Shown here in pieces: positions 29,071-38,109 of a stretch of 64,000 nt of DNA; the stretch's first letter is position 1; the number at the start of each line of letters is the position of its first letter. Source of the DNA: Paenibacillus albiflavus (GTDB lineage: Bacteria > Bacillota > Bacilli > Paenibacillales > NBRC-103111); assembly GCF_004344915.1 (NCBI RefSeq), contig NZ_SKFG01000017.1, positions 1-64,000 of the forward strand. Reading direction: 5' to 3'. The notes under the pieces were generated by a model. The model worked only from the letters and a program-made list of their open reading frames with translations, searched no databases and was not told the origin of the DNA. A program made the translations under genes and the position numbers.

Positions 29071-29271
29071 GTGTTCGAAGATATTAATATATTATGTCTA
29101 TGCACAAATAGAGGATGGTTAGTTCATTATATGAGCTGATAACCTCTATTTTTTGTTTATCAAAAGATTTGAATTTGATAAAAAAATACACTTCATGATA
29201 GGAACAATTTGCTATGATAAGTTCAGAGATAAGGAACATTCTATGCAACGCTATAAGATTAAAAGGGGGCT

Positions 29272-29757
29272 GTGATGCATACTGTCGAAATTGTTCAACG
29301 TGCGATTGATTATATAGAGGAACACCTTGAAGAGTCAATTGAGTTGGAACGGGTTGCCGAGGCCGCTGCTATGTCGGTGCCTAATTTTTATCGCATGTTT
29401 TATGCTATGACAGGCTACCCAATCAAAGAGTACATACGAAAACGAAGAATAAGTGAGGCGGCATATCTCCTGCGTCATACCGAACTCCAAACGATCGACA
29501 TCGGGTTCCGCTGTGGCTACGGTTCAATATCGGGTGTTCTCGAGTGGATTTATCGCTGGCTCGCTACGTCTCCTGATTACGAGGCAGATAGAGAGCGATC
29601 CTGGTATGCCCACTACATACCACCAGATGCTGGTGTGGATCGTGGAGGATTGGCGGAAACGGACGTTGAGTGGTCAGTTACCGTGATGTGTTGCGTACCC
29701 ATCAATCTACGAAAACAAAACTGGAGGATAGACTATGAGCCAAATACCAATAAGTAA
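29272..29757 (+). CDS. AraC-type regulator, probably internally deleted
   Basis: This 161-residue protein starts with a normal first AraC helix-turn-helix: IVQRAIDYIEEHLEESIELE, then VAEAAAMSVPNFYRMFYAMTGYPIKEYI. The second helix-turn-helix begins at TIDIGFRCGYGS, but the expected phenylalanine-rich recognition helix is replaced by ISGVLEWIYRWLATSPDY. The rest has no domain I recognise. Related full-length proteins are near 290 residues with a GyrI-like effector domain. It may be a decayed or deleted gene. The next gene overlaps it and encodes a GyrI-like domain. Confidence 0.65.
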   Translation: MMHTVEIVQRAIDYIEEHLEESIELERVAEAAAMSVPNFYRMFYAMTGYPIKEYIRKRRISEAAYLLRHTELQTIDIGFRCGYGSISGVLEWIYRWLATSPDYEADRERSWYAHYIPPDAGVDRGGLAETDVEWSVTVMCCVPINLRKQNWRIDYEPNTNK

Positions 29758-29827
29758 AGAACTAACGGAAGGCTATCGCCCGGTTAGGGCTCCAAAAGCA
29801 CTAAAAATGATAATTGGAGGAAAAACA

Positions 29828-30352
29828 ATGAATGAACAAAAACAAGTCGCGATTGAGTTAGTTGAATTGGCACCTTTCAAGGTTTTGGCGGTACGGACGG
29901 GGATGACACCTGATAGGAGCGGGACGCGAGTTGCGTGGAGTACGCTTATAGAAAAGATCTCCCTTAAGGATGCGCGGCTTACTGATGGGCCTTCAGCATA
30001 TGTATTCATTCCGCAGGACCAATGGAGCAAGCAAGTAGATACACTCTGGGTTGGACTGGCGGTTCGCGAGTTCGGAGATGTACCGGATGGCATTGAGACT
30101 CTGGAGGTACGTGGAGGGCTCTGTGCGAGCGCACGCGTGTACGGGGATGAGGCACATATGTGGCAAGTATATGATGCGATGTTCGCGTGGGCGGAGCAGT
30201 CGTCCGATTATGAGCTCGATCGGAGTGAAGGAGTACTTGGGATGGAGACGGTACCGCTAGAACCGTTGAACGCTCTCACAATCCCCTATACGGACATCAA
30301 AACATTCAACTTTACGATGCTATACCCGGTGCGCCAGAAGTCAGGGGTTTAA
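29828..30352 (+). CDS. GyrI-like effector-binding domain protein
   Basis: This 174-residue protein resembles the GyrI/SOUL-like small-molecule-binding fold: VAIELVELAPFKVLAVRTGMTP near the start, FIPQDQWSKQVDTLWVGLAV in the middle, and a KTFNFTMLYPVRQKS end. Such domains are fused to AraC regulators or stand alone, binding hydrophobic or toxic compounds. The ATG at 29828 follows TTGGAGGAAAAAC, a strong ribosome-binding site. An in-frame ATG at 29735 overlaps the AraC gene and is a possible alternative. Confidence 0.7.
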   Translation: MNEQKQVAIELVELAPFKVLAVRTGMTPDRSGTRVAWSTLIEKISLKDARLTDGPSAYVFIPQDQWSKQVDTLWVGLAVREFGDVPDGIETLEVRGGLCASARVYGDEAHMWQVYDAMFAWAEQSSDYELDRSEGVLGMETVPLEPLNALTIPYTDIKTFNFTMLYPVRQKSGV

Positions 30353-30449
30353 ACCTTCTTATTTTTCCATCTTGTTTTTCATTATTACCCCCTTTATATT
30401 GAAAAATAGGGAAATTTATCTTTGGATAATGTAAATGGGGGGAAGATTT

Positions 30450-32054
30450 ATGAAAGATTTAATTTTGAAGAACAAAAAATTTGTGCTTATAACCCTGGTG
30501 TTAGTCATATTAACTTCAGTGACTGCGACGATTACTCCCATCATTATTCAGGCTGTAACCAATCAAACAACAGGAATGAGTAAAAATATATTCGGGATCG
30601 TTATTACGGCAATGTTTGTTTCTTTTGCACTACAATTTGCTTTATTAATATACAGACAAAACTATGCGGCCAAATTTAATACAGAGCATATATCATCGCT
30701 ACTCAGAAAAATGTTTGAAATGAAGTATGACGCATACAGCAAACTTGAACCTACCTATTTAATTAACAGAATAGTCACTGCAGTAGATTCATTGTATTTA
30801 TTCATGCTTTCTAGTTTGGAAGGGATAACCCAAGCTACATTTATTATTGCCGTTTCTCTCTTCTTAGCTTTTTCAGTTCATTGGGTAATCTTCGTGGTAT
30901 TACTGCTTCTAATACCCGTTAACTACTTTGGCTTTCGGTTTATCAATAAAAGGCTAAAACAAAAGATGGAAGCTATGCAATCCAAAAGTGCCATTGCTAA
31001 CAAGGATCTTGTTTCAACTTTGTCTAATGTTGATAATATCAAACAATTTTCGGATTATCGTACATTAGAGAACATTGTAGTGCCAAGTTTAGGTAAGATG
31101 TATCGGACTTTAGCTAATACGAATAAATTTGCTCAGGGATCAAGCTCAATCATTGATTTTATAAATCAACTCGTTCAGACGCTCATATACTTGGAAATAA
31201 CCTATTCAATCACACAGCAGTGGCTACCTATTAGCACAATCGTCATTATTGGTATTGCGCTCCCATTGTTCTTTAACTCTTTAAGAAAGTTAACAGAAGT
31301 TAATTTAAGCTTCAAAACGTTAGAAACTAGTCTTGACTTCGTTAAGAATGAGTTAGATCACAATAAAGAAGATGATGGTCCACAGCAACTTAACACAATT
31401 GAATCCATTTCATTTGATAATCCAGCGTTTAAATTAGGTGAGTTGAATTTTAGGTTTTTCGTTCGAAAACAACTTTCTAAAGGAGAGGTTGTTTACCTTC
31501 GTGGCCCTTCAGGTTCAGGCAAATCATCCTTACTGAAGCTTTTGCTCAAATTCCGACATAGTCATGGAATCCATATCAATAACACCCCAATTGAAATGAT
31601 TAGTAACCATTCGCTCCGATCTAGAATTGCTTATCTATCCCAACATGCGACAATCTTATCTAGAAGCTTGCAAGAGAATATTGGATTTGGCAGGCTGTTA
31701 ACGGAAGAGGAGAAGGCATACATAGAACAATCCAGGATATTAGCCCCCATACTTCAATCCAAAAGCTGGGAAACGCTACTCATGGAAAACGGAGCAAATC
31801 TATCAGGCGGCGAAAAACAAAGGATTGCCATTGCGAGAATGCTGCTAAAGGATGCAGATGTATACATATTAGATGAAAGCACCAGCAGTATCGATCAGGC
31901 CTCATCTGATGACATTTTTAAAACAATGCTCACTATGGCTAAGGATAAGATCGTCATATACACTTCGCATGATAGTGAATCTGTTAAGTATGCAACTACA
32001 ATTATTTCAGTGGAGACGGAAAGATCTGGTGAACCAATTACAAGTAACGATTAG
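30450..32054 (+). CDS. ABC transporter, fused permease and ATPase
   Basis: This 534-residue half-transporter has about six membrane segments in residues 10-280, then an ATPase domain. The ATPase shows Walker A GPSGSGKSS, the Q-loop region AYLSQHATI, signature LSGGEKQRIAIAR and Walker B VYILDESTSSID. It probably exports a peptide or lipid-like substrate as a dimer. There is no clear partner subunit or precursor peptide nearby. The ATG at 30450 follows GGGGGGAAG; the ATG at 30435 overlaps that site and is unlikely. Confidence 0.88.
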   Translation: MKDLILKNKKFVLITLVLVILTSVTATITPIIIQAVTNQTTGMSKNIFGIVITAMFVSFALQFALLIYRQNYAAKFNTEHISSLLRKMFEMKYDAYSKLEPTYLINRIVTAVDSLYLFMLSSLEGITQATFIIAVSLFLAFSVHWVIFVVLLLLIPVNYFGFRFINKRLKQKMEAMQSKSAIANKDLVSTLSNVDNIKQFSDYRTLENIVVPSLGKMYRTLANTNKFAQGSSSIIDFINQLVQTLIYLEITYSITQQWLPISTIVIIGIALPLFFNSLRKLTEVNLSFKTLETSLDFVKNELDHNKEDDGPQQLNTIESISFDNPAFKLGELNFRFFVRKQLSKGEVVYLRGPSGSGKSSLLKLLLKFRHSHGIHINNTPIEMISNHSLRSRIAYLSQHATILSRSLQENIGFGRLLTEEEKAYIEQSRILAPILQSKSWETLLMENGANLSGGEKQRIAIARMLLKDADVYILDESTSSIDQASSDDIFKTMLTMAKDKIVIYTSHDSESVKYATTIISVETERSGEPITSND

Positions 32055-32061
32055 AATAGAG

Positions 32062-32092
32062 AAACAGCAGGGTATAGGCTCTGCTGTTTTTT
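32062..32092 (+). terminator. Terminator after the ABC transporter gene
   Basis: AACAGCAG-GGTATAGGCT-CTGCTGTT followed by TTTT. The stem matches that of the rpsR terminator, loop aside. Confidence 0.85.
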
Positions 32093-32272
32093 ATATTTAG
32101 AGAGAAGATGGGTAAATCTTATGCAAAATACACTGTATAACACGATTGCAACCTTAAGTTGACAAAGTGCAACTCCCACATGGTAGAACCAAGAACGGTG
32201 TTTTTCTAAGATATAGACATACAAAGAGGTAACATTAAATTAATATTCAAAAACTACACAGGGAGGAAAGAA

Positions 32273-32461
32273 ATGATGAAACAAGTATCGATTATTGGAA
32301 TTATTTTTGCCGTAGGAGTATTAGTTCTTTTAAAGGTTTTCCAGGACTCCATACCGAGAATTAGTGAGCCAACAACAAATATATTCGTTTTTATAGGATT
32401 CATCATTATTGCCATTATATATGGCGTATCACAACATAAAAAAAATAATAATCAGAAATAA
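32273..32461 (+). CDS. Small two-helix membrane protein
   Basis: This 62-residue protein has two membrane segments, VSIIGIIFAVGVLVLLKVF and IFVFIGFIIIAIIYGV, and a Lys/Asn-rich tail. GGGAGG precedes the tandem ATG codons. I recognise no family. It lies 121 bases before an XRE-type membrane regulator and may be regulated with it. Confidence 0.6.
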   Translation: MMKQVSIIGIIFAVGVLVLLKVFQDSIPRISEPTTNIFVFIGFIIIAIIYGVSQHKKNNNQK

Positions 32462-32582
32462 GAAATGGAGACTGGCATGTCAGTCAGGAATAAATGTGAG
32501 ATAATAAACGAATTGTTGAAAGTAAATATATACAAAAACAAGGAATTCTAAAGTAGCAATAAATGAAAGGAGTTCATAGCAA

Positions 32583-33371
32583 GTGACATTTGGTGAGAAA
32601 CTTTATAAATTGAGAAAAGAAAAAGGGCTTTCCCAAGAGGCTTTAGCCGAAAAATTGCACACTTCAAGACAAGCCATAAGCAAATGGGAAAATGGCCAAG
32701 GGTATCCTGAAACTGAAAAACTTATTATGCTTGGAAATATATTTGGGGTCTCTATGGACTACTTGTTAAAGGATACTGTCGAGCCTAGCAATGATAAAGA
32801 GGCCGGGTATTATGTGAACAAAGAAATGGCAGAGGGATATTTGATGTCTGCACATAAAATTTCGAAGTATATGGCATTAGGATTTTTCTTGATTGCTTTA
32901 TCTACTATCCCTTATTTCATATTTAAACAAGATCCAGCGATGTATATGATTCCAACTATCATTTTTGCAACAATCGGGATAGGAATGTTTGTGACAGTAT
33001 CATTTTTAGAGGAAGATCAATATAAAGTACTAAAGACAGAATCTTTGCTTTTTGATGAAAAATATCTTAACGAGTTGACTATAAGATATGAAAATTTGGA
33101 AAAAAAACATAGAGTTATTAATTTAGTAGGTATGTGTTTATTTGTTGCGGGACTCATAGCTCTTGGAATAAATAGAAAGTATATTACTTCAGATTTTCTA
33201 GTTCCTTACTACCCACTCTGTATAGGAGCGATTGCAATTGGTATCTACATTATAGTACGAACTTCAAACCTGCTTGACGCATATAAACTGCTGGCAAAAA
33301 ATGAGGTACATACCAATAGTTTCGGCTTTAAAATTCGACGGAAGGTAAGAAAGAAAGTTGATGATATTTAA
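32583..33371 (+). CDS. XRE-family regulator with membrane domain
   Basis: This 262-residue protein begins with an XRE helix-turn-helix (residues 3-60: LYKLRKEKGLSQEALAEKLH, then TSRQAISKWENGQGYPETEKL). Four membrane segments follow, such as YMALGFFLIALSTIPYFIF, IPTIIFATIGIGMFVTVSFL, VINLVGMCLFVAGLIALGI and YYPLCIGAIAIGIYIIV. Such membrane-bound XRE regulators often sense envelope stress or peptides. The GTG start at 32583 follows AAGGAG. Confidence 0.88.
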   Translation: MTFGEKLYKLRKEKGLSQEALAEKLHTSRQAISKWENGQGYPETEKLIMLGNIFGVSMDYLLKDTVEPSNDKEAGYYVNKEMAEGYLMSAHKISKYMALGFFLIALSTIPYFIFKQDPAMYMIPTIIFATIGIGMFVTVSFLEEDQYKVLKTESLLFDEKYLNELTIRYENLEKKHRVINLVGMCLFVAGLIALGINRKYITSDFLVPYYPLCIGAIAIGIYIIVRTSNLLDAYKLLAKNEVHTNSFGFKIRRKVRKKVDDI

Positions 33372-33462
33372 TAACATAACCTATCTCTTATCAATTGATA
33401 TGTGGAAATCTTAATCCTAATACTTATCAACATGTGGATAAGTAGTTGATGGATCGAACTAT

Positions 33463-33511
33463 GACCCGAAAGATTGATACTTTAAAATAAAGTGTCTATT
33501 TTTCGGGTTTT
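33463..33511 (+). terminator. Terminator-like hairpin after the XRE gene
   Basis: ACCCGAAA...TTTCGGGT encloses ATACTTT-AAAAT-AAAGTGT, and TTTTAATG follows. The 483-base gap 33372-33854 otherwise holds one isolated DnaA-box sequence and the operator-like palindrome before the GntR gene, but no gene. Confidence 0.7.
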
Positions 33512-33815
33512 AATGTGGCTGTTCATGATCTAATTATGACCTTCTTACTCCTTCTAATGCCCTCTGTATCTAGCATAGGGAGTAGAGAGTACTTATGATA
33601 GACTCGAGATATCTATTTCATTTGTTTGGAATATTCATAATTATAACAAAATACCTAGCATTCATTAATATTACCATAATATACCACGCAGAGATATAGA
33701 TTTACAAAATATGACTGCTTTCTCCCTCTTTTTCACCCTATTAAAACCCATTTTCCATCGTTATTTTGGCCAATTTCATCGAATTTAGCGTTCTCTTGAT
33801 ACGAAAATGTAATAA

Positions 33816-33834
33816 TGATATATTTTATATATCA
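33816..33834. promoter_or_regulatory. AT-rich palindrome before the GntR gene, possible operator
   Basis: TGATATAT-TTT-ATATATCA is a perfect inverted repeat 20 bases before the regulator start. A similar degenerate sequence (TTGATATATAAATAATATGTCAA) spans the gene's stop. Autoregulation is plausible. Confidence 0.45.
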
Positions 33835-33854
33835 ACATATCTAGAGGTGCTTAA

Positions 33855-34922
33855 ATGCAAGAAACGTTATATGAAAAAATATATAATCGATTGATTTACG
33901 ATATTCGAACTTCCAAATTAAAGCCTGGAGACAGGGTACCTTCAGAAAAGGAGTTAGCCGATGAGTATAAAGTTAGTCGGATAACGACGAAGAAGGCAAT
34001 GGAGATGCTTGCTCAATCAGGATACATAGAGCGGATACGCGGTAAAGGTTCTTATGTCACTAACGTAGATGCAGGTAGGGATCACATGCCGCAGAGTGAG
34101 CGTCCAAAAGATACGATCGGCGATATTGAGGCTAGATCTAAGGTGATTGGACTGCTGCTGCCTGATCTCAGCGATTCGTTCGGACTTCGTTTATTCCGAG
34201 CGATTGAGCAGCAATGCGCTAAGATGAATTGTCAATTATTGATCAAGCTAACAGGCAATAAGCAGGATGTGGAGGAGACTGCGATCCGCGATTGGATAAA
34301 ATTCGGTGTGGATGGTTTAATTGTGCTTCCAGCATGCGGAGCGCATTACAATGGAGAATTGGTTCGACTCGTACTGGATGGCTTTCCAATCGTCTTATTG
34401 AATCAATCTTTCAAAGGGATAGCGGCTTGTACTATTGGGACTGACCATAAACATGCGGCTTATGATTTAACGGATTATCTATTTGATAAAGGGTATTTAG
34501 ACATTGCTTTCATTACAACATCAATAGAGAACAACTCAACTTATGAAGCGCAGTTTCAAGGTTATACGAATGCAATTGTTCAAAGAGGGCAGGTTGTACA
34601 TCCTGCGTATGTTGTAGAGGATCAATTGATCTTAGGCGATTTCATAGATCAGCATCCGAATGTGAAGGCTTTCGTGGTTAGTGAATATCAACTGGGAATT
34701 AACTTGCAGCAAGAGCTGCAGAGACGAAGAAATGATTGGGCAGAATGCGAGGTTGTATGCTTTAATTCGCCTCAGGAACAAGGTGTAGCTCCGATTTTTA
34801 CATCTATTCAGCAAAATGAAGAACAGTTAGGCGTAGAGGCTGTTCATTTGCTAAATGCACAATGGAATCATGAAACTTATGAGCTCCATAACCATGTTAA
34901 CTATAAGTTGATATATAAATAA
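33855..34922 (+). CDS. GntR/LacI hybrid transcriptional regulator (AraR-like)
   Basis: This 355-residue protein has an N-terminal GntR winged helix (ETLYEKIYNRLIYDIRTSKL, then KPGDRVPSEKELADEYKVSR and IRGKGSYVT) and a C-terminal periplasmic-binding-like effector domain (from about residue 95, KVIGLLLPDLSDSFGLRLFR). AraR of Bacillus, which senses arabinose, has the same layout. There is no sugar operon beside it here, so the target and ligand are unknown. AGAGGTG precedes the ATG. Confidence 0.9.
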   Translation: MQETLYEKIYNRLIYDIRTSKLKPGDRVPSEKELADEYKVSRITTKKAMEMLAQSGYIERIRGKGSYVTNVDAGRDHMPQSERPKDTIGDIEARSKVIGLLLPDLSDSFGLRLFRAIEQQCAKMNCQLLIKLTGNKQDVEETAIRDWIKFGVDGLIVLPACGAHYNGELVRLVLDGFPIVLLNQSFKGIAACTIGTDHKHAAYDLTDYLFDKGYLDIAFITTSIENNSTYEAQFQGYTNAIVQRGQVVHPAYVVEDQLILGDFIDQHPNVKAFVVSEYQLGINLQQELQRRRNDWAECEVVCFNSPQEQGVAPIFTSIQQNEEQLGVEAVHLLNAQWNHETYELHNHVNYKLIYK

Positions 34923-34940
34923 TATGTCAATATATAATAA

Positions 34941-34976
34941 AGAGGAAGTGATCCGATAATAGGTCATTTCCTCTAT
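34941..34976 (+). terminator. Terminator after the GntR/LacI gene
   Basis: AGAGGAAGTGA...TCATTTCCTCT forms an 11-bp stem with one mismatch, followed by ATTTGC. Confidence 0.6.
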
Positions 34977-35136
34977 TTGCATTGCCTCATACATCAAAAA
35001 ATAATCCCCACATCTAATCACGATTGTAGTAAAATGGAGGATGGCTTATTTACATAAAGTATGAAAATTAACATAAGTTGTGAGTAGGCGCATACCAAAA
35101 TCTATTTTATTATGCAAAAATTAAAGGGGTTAAAAG

Positions 35137-36345
35137 ATGAATCGCATGCTAGACAAACTATTTAATAAGTACTGGAGCCCTTATATTGTAATGGGGATTG
35201 CCGGTATTCTAAGTGCTTTATATTTTGGGATTACCGAGACCGTATGGGCGGTAACAGGCGAATTCACCCGTCTTGGGGGCCATATTCTACAGCTCTTCGG
35301 CGTGGATATTTCTGATTGGGCTTATTATGACTTGGTCCATATGAACGGAACTACACTTACCAGAACGGATGGCTGGATCGTCTGGGGCATGTTTATAGGC
35401 GCCTTGATGATGGTTCTTTTTAGCAATAATTTTAAAATCAGAGTTCCTAAACAAAAACGTCGTTTGCTGCAAGGATTTATTGGCGGACTCATCGCAGGCT
35501 TCGGCGCACGGTTGGCATTAGGATGTAATCTGGCTGCTTTTTTCACAGGTGTTCCGCAATTTTCACTCCATTCCTGGATCTTTATGGCTGCTACCGCAGT
35601 AGGTACTTATGTGGGTGTTAAAGTGGTGAATACGAGGTGGTGGAAAGGCAAGCCCGTCCTACAAAAAGGAAATATTGCGACGCTGACTAAAAAAACGAAG
35701 AAGATACAACCTTATGTCGGTGCCATCCTGGCACTATGTTATGCGGGCCTTATCATTTACTTTTTCATCTCAGGCCAAAAGATGCTCGGCGTAGCTGCTA
35801 TATTCGGGGCTGCCTTTGGTATTCTGATTGAAAGAGGGCAAATTTGTTTTACGTCCGCATTCCGAGATTTGTGGATCAGCGGCCGGGCTACTATGACGAA
35901 AGCCATTATTATTGGCATGGCCATCAGTTCAGTTGCGACACTTGTGATCCTCATCATTTATGGATTAGAACCTATCACCAAAATCGCCGCTCCGAGTACT
36001 TTTGTCGGTGGAGCGCTGTTCGGTTTCGGAATCGTGCTGGCTGGCGGCTGTGAGACAGGTATGATGTATCGGCTGATGGAAGGACAGATTGTCTTTTTAC
36101 CCGTATTTATCGGCAACATCATGGGCGCTACTGGCCTTGCCTATGCTTGGGATCATCTCGGTGTCTTTAACCTTCTGGTGAAGAGTGGCTCCAAAATAAA
36201 TCTGATCCCGCTTATGGGACCTTATGCTGCGCTGCTTGTTACACTTGTTATGTTAGGAATAGGATTTGCAATTGCGGTCTACTGGCAGAAAAACTACCGC
36301 TTCGGAGTTGGATTTAAGAAAGGGGAATACACGAATGTCAATTGA
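35137..36345 (+). CDS. tsuA: YeeE/YedE family thiosulfate transporter
   Basis: This 402-residue protein has about ten membrane segments. It carries the three conserved Cys motifs of the TsuA family: ARLALGCNLAAFFTGVPQFS, RGQICFTSAFRDLWI and VLAGGCETGMMYRLMEG. In TsuA these cysteines pass thiosulfate through the membrane. A TusA-like protein gene overlaps its 3' end by 11 bases, matching the tsuA-tsuB pair. AAAGGGG precedes the ATG. Thiosulfate is the best guess; other sulfur anions are possible. Confidence 0.9.
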   Translation: MNRMLDKLFNKYWSPYIVMGIAGILSALYFGITETVWAVTGEFTRLGGHILQLFGVDISDWAYYDLVHMNGTTLTRTDGWIVWGMFIGALMMVLFSNNFKIRVPKQKRRLLQGFIGGLIAGFGARLALGCNLAAFFTGVPQFSLHSWIFMAATAVGTYVGVKVVNTRWWKGKPVLQKGNIATLTKKTKKIQPYVGAILALCYAGLIIYFFISGQKMLGVAAIFGAAFGILIERGQICFTSAFRDLWISGRATMTKAIIIGMAISSVATLVILIIYGLEPITKIAAPSTFVGGALFGFGIVLAGGCETGMMYRLMEGQIVFLPVFIGNIMGATGLAYAWDHLGVFNLLVKSGSKINLIPLMGPYAALLVTLVMLGIGFAIAVYWQKNYRFGVGFKKGEYTNVN

Positions 36346-36562
36346 TTACACGCTAGATCTTAGAGGAGAATCTTGCCCATATCCGGTGATTTACACATTG
36401 GAAACATTAAGGGATATGAAAAAAGGACAGCTGCTACAAGTTATCGCAGACTGCCCGGCAGCTTTTCGAAACGTGCCTGAAGAAGTGATTAAACACGGGT
36501 ATACTCTTGCTCAAGAGCCTGTTAAGAATGGCCAGGAATTCGTATTTTATATAACAGCTTAA
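36335..36562 (+). CDS. tsuB: TusA-like sulfur carrier (TsuB)
   Basis: This 75-residue protein is a TusA/SirA domain: DYTLDLRGESCPYPVIYTLE with the CPxP motif (Cys14), then LQVIADCPAAFRNVPEEVIKHGY. The Cys would accept sulfane sulfur. TsuB supports thiosulfate uptake by TsuA in known systems. The ATG at 36335 starts inside tsuA; a longer frame from 36266 has no ribosome-binding site and lacks homology upstream. Confidence 0.92.
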   Translation: MSIDYTLDLRGESCPYPVIYTLETLRDMKKGQLLQVIADCPAAFRNVPEEVIKHGYTLAQEPVKNGQEFVFYITA

Positions 36563-37468
36563 TTATCTAATTTTCAATGAATGGGCCTCTTGTTGAGGCC
36601 TTATTTTTTTGCTTGCGAGGAATACGCCTGCCAGAACGATCAATAATCCTATTATCATGTTCCATTCGATTTTTTCGTTTAAAAGGGCATACCCCCAGAT
36701 TAGAGCAGTAGAAGGTACCAGATAAGTGACCATGGACGCAAACTCGGGGCTTCCTTTTTGAACGATAAAATAATAAAGAATGTAAGCAAAGCCTGATCCG
36801 AATACGCCTAATCCCACGATCATCGGTAAATTGTTTGGCGCAACAAGATGCGAGAATGAGATCGGCTCCATCGTAAATGCAATGATTGCGCTCGATACCG
36901 AGCTGGTTAGTAAAGTGCCGAATGTAATCTGATACATCGAATATTTAGAGAGAAGACGCTTGGACAGCTGTGATCCGAATCCGTAACAGCATGCCGCTGA
37001 AAGCATACATACAAATCCCAACAGGTCTACTGATGTGACCGATCCTGGTGTAATGCCGAGTAGGACAATCATGCCTATAGTGGCAATTGCTAACCCAAGC
37101 CATTGGTTCCTGTTGGATACTTGCCTAAAAAACAAGATGCCGATCACGACCGTCCATATGGGTGTAGTCGCGTTCAAAATCGACGCCATACTGCTGCTCA
37201 ATCGCGTCTCACTAAACCCTATGATCGACCATGGGATCGCTGTATTGATCAGCGCCATGATAACCATTGGAATCCAAGGAATGGTTCGCCATCCAAACGG
37301 CTTTTTGAACACGAGCATAATCAATACGACAACCGCTAAACCGCAAGAAGATCGGAGGAAAACGATTGTCCACGGTCCGAAGTCATGGAGCAGCATTTTG
37401 ATAAAATAGAATGAACCACCCCAAATGAGACTGAGCATTAAAAGCGCAACATAAACGAGGCGTGACAA
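36563..37468 (-). CDS. EamA-family drug/metabolite exporter
   Basis: This 301-residue protein has ten membrane segments in two EamA repeats, starting LVYVALLMLSLIWGGSFYFI and, in the second half, LLGFVCMLSAACCYGFGSQLS. It probably exports a metabolite or amino-acid-like compound. The start is TTG at 37468, after AGAAGGG. Its last codons hold a terminator for the converging tsuB gene. Confidence 0.88.
   Translation of the reverse strand: MSRLVYVALLMLSLIWGGSFYFIKMLLHDFGPWTIVFLRSSCGLAVVVLIMLVFKKPFGWRTIPWIPMVIMALINTAIPWSIIGFSETRLSSSMASILNATTPIWTVVIGILFFRQVSNRNQWLGLAIATIGMIVLLGITPGSVTSVDLLGFVCMLSAACCYGFGSQLSKRLLSKYSMYQITFGTLLTSSVSSAIIAFTMEPISFSHLVAPNNLPMIVGLGVFGSGFAYILYYFIVQKGSPEFASMVTYLVPSTALIWGYALLNEKIEWNMIIGLLIVLAGVFLASKKIRPQQEAHSLKIR
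36583..36609 (+). terminator. Terminator of tsuB inside the EamA coding region
   Basis: GGCCTC-TTGTT-GAGGCC followed by TTATTTTTTT. It reads as a terminator for plus-strand tsuA-tsuB, yet lies within the 3' coding end of the converging exporter gene. Confidence 0.85.
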
Positions 37469-37628
37469 AGTAACCCTTCTTCCTGTTATAAAATGGTTAA
37501 ATGACGAGATTATTCCTTACATAATCTCACTAATTCAGCAATTATATCACCTCGGGTTGTTGCAGTGAACAAAAATGAGAATTTTGGGTCAACTGCATTT
37601 AAATAGAGCGATCCATAGACAAGTACAG

Positions 37629-37988
37629 CTAGTTATGTAGCTCATGCATACTTCGAACCAATTCTTCAAGCTTTATTCTCCTATTGCGAAGCTCCTCTTC
37701 CTCTTTGCTCAGAACGTCCAGCTGAAGTTTTAGAGAATCATGGGCTTCCTTTATTAGTTCTGAGTTCCCACAGCCATAATTATTCTTCATTGCAAAAATG
37801 AGCTGAATATCCTTCAACTTAAGACCATAACCTTTCAACTCCTGAATAACCTCATAATCCTCCAGATGTTTGTCGGTGTATCTCCTTGTACCATTCGCTT
37901 GTTTGGACTGGATTAAGCCCAAGTCCTCATAATGCCTGATCGTATCCTTCGTTGCACCTGCCTTACAAATAAACTCACCTATTCGCAT
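37629..37988 (-). CDS. MerR-family regulator
   Basis: This 119-residue protein has the MerR helix-turn-helix MRIGEFICKAGATKDTIRHY then EDLGLIQSKQANGTRRYTDKHLEDYEVIQ. A dimerisation coiled coil follows (SLKLQLDVLSKEEEELRNRRIKLEELV). There is a Cys at residue 9 and another in the YGCGNSEL segment, but no clear metal-binding cluster. The start at 37988 gives the standard family N-terminus and proper distance to AAAGGAA; upstream ATG codons overlap that site. It is divergent from a membrane protein gene whose promoter has the 19-base MerR spacer. Confidence 0.88.
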   Translation of the reverse strand: MRIGEFICKAGATKDTIRHYEDLGLIQSKQANGTRRYTDKHLEDYEVIQELKGYGLKLKDIQLIFAMKNNYGCGNSELIKEAHDSLKLQLDVLSKEEEELRNRRIKLEELVRSMHELHN

Positions 37989-38047
37989 TTGATCCATTTC
38001 CTTTCCCATTCATTGAAGTGGTGATCTTCGGAATTGCAAATCATTAG

Positions 38048-38078
38048 TTGACGTGGGGTTTACCCCGTATTGTTTAAT
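38048..38078 (+). promoter_or_regulatory. MerR-type promoter with 19-bp spacer
   Basis: TTGACG (38048-38053), a 19-base spacer TGGGGTTTACCCCGTATTG, and TTTAAT (38073-38078). The spacer holds the GGGG/CCCC inverted repeat. A 19-base spacer with a dyad between the boxes is the hallmark of MerR-activated promoters. Confidence 0.82.
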
Positions 38079-38109
38079 GACTTTAAACTAATTATAGGAG
38101 GCTCAATTT

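Noticed and set aside
33433-33441. Perfect DnaA box TGTGGATAA far from the origin
   Set aside because: It is isolated; single boxes occur by chance and there is no cluster or adjacent candidate target.
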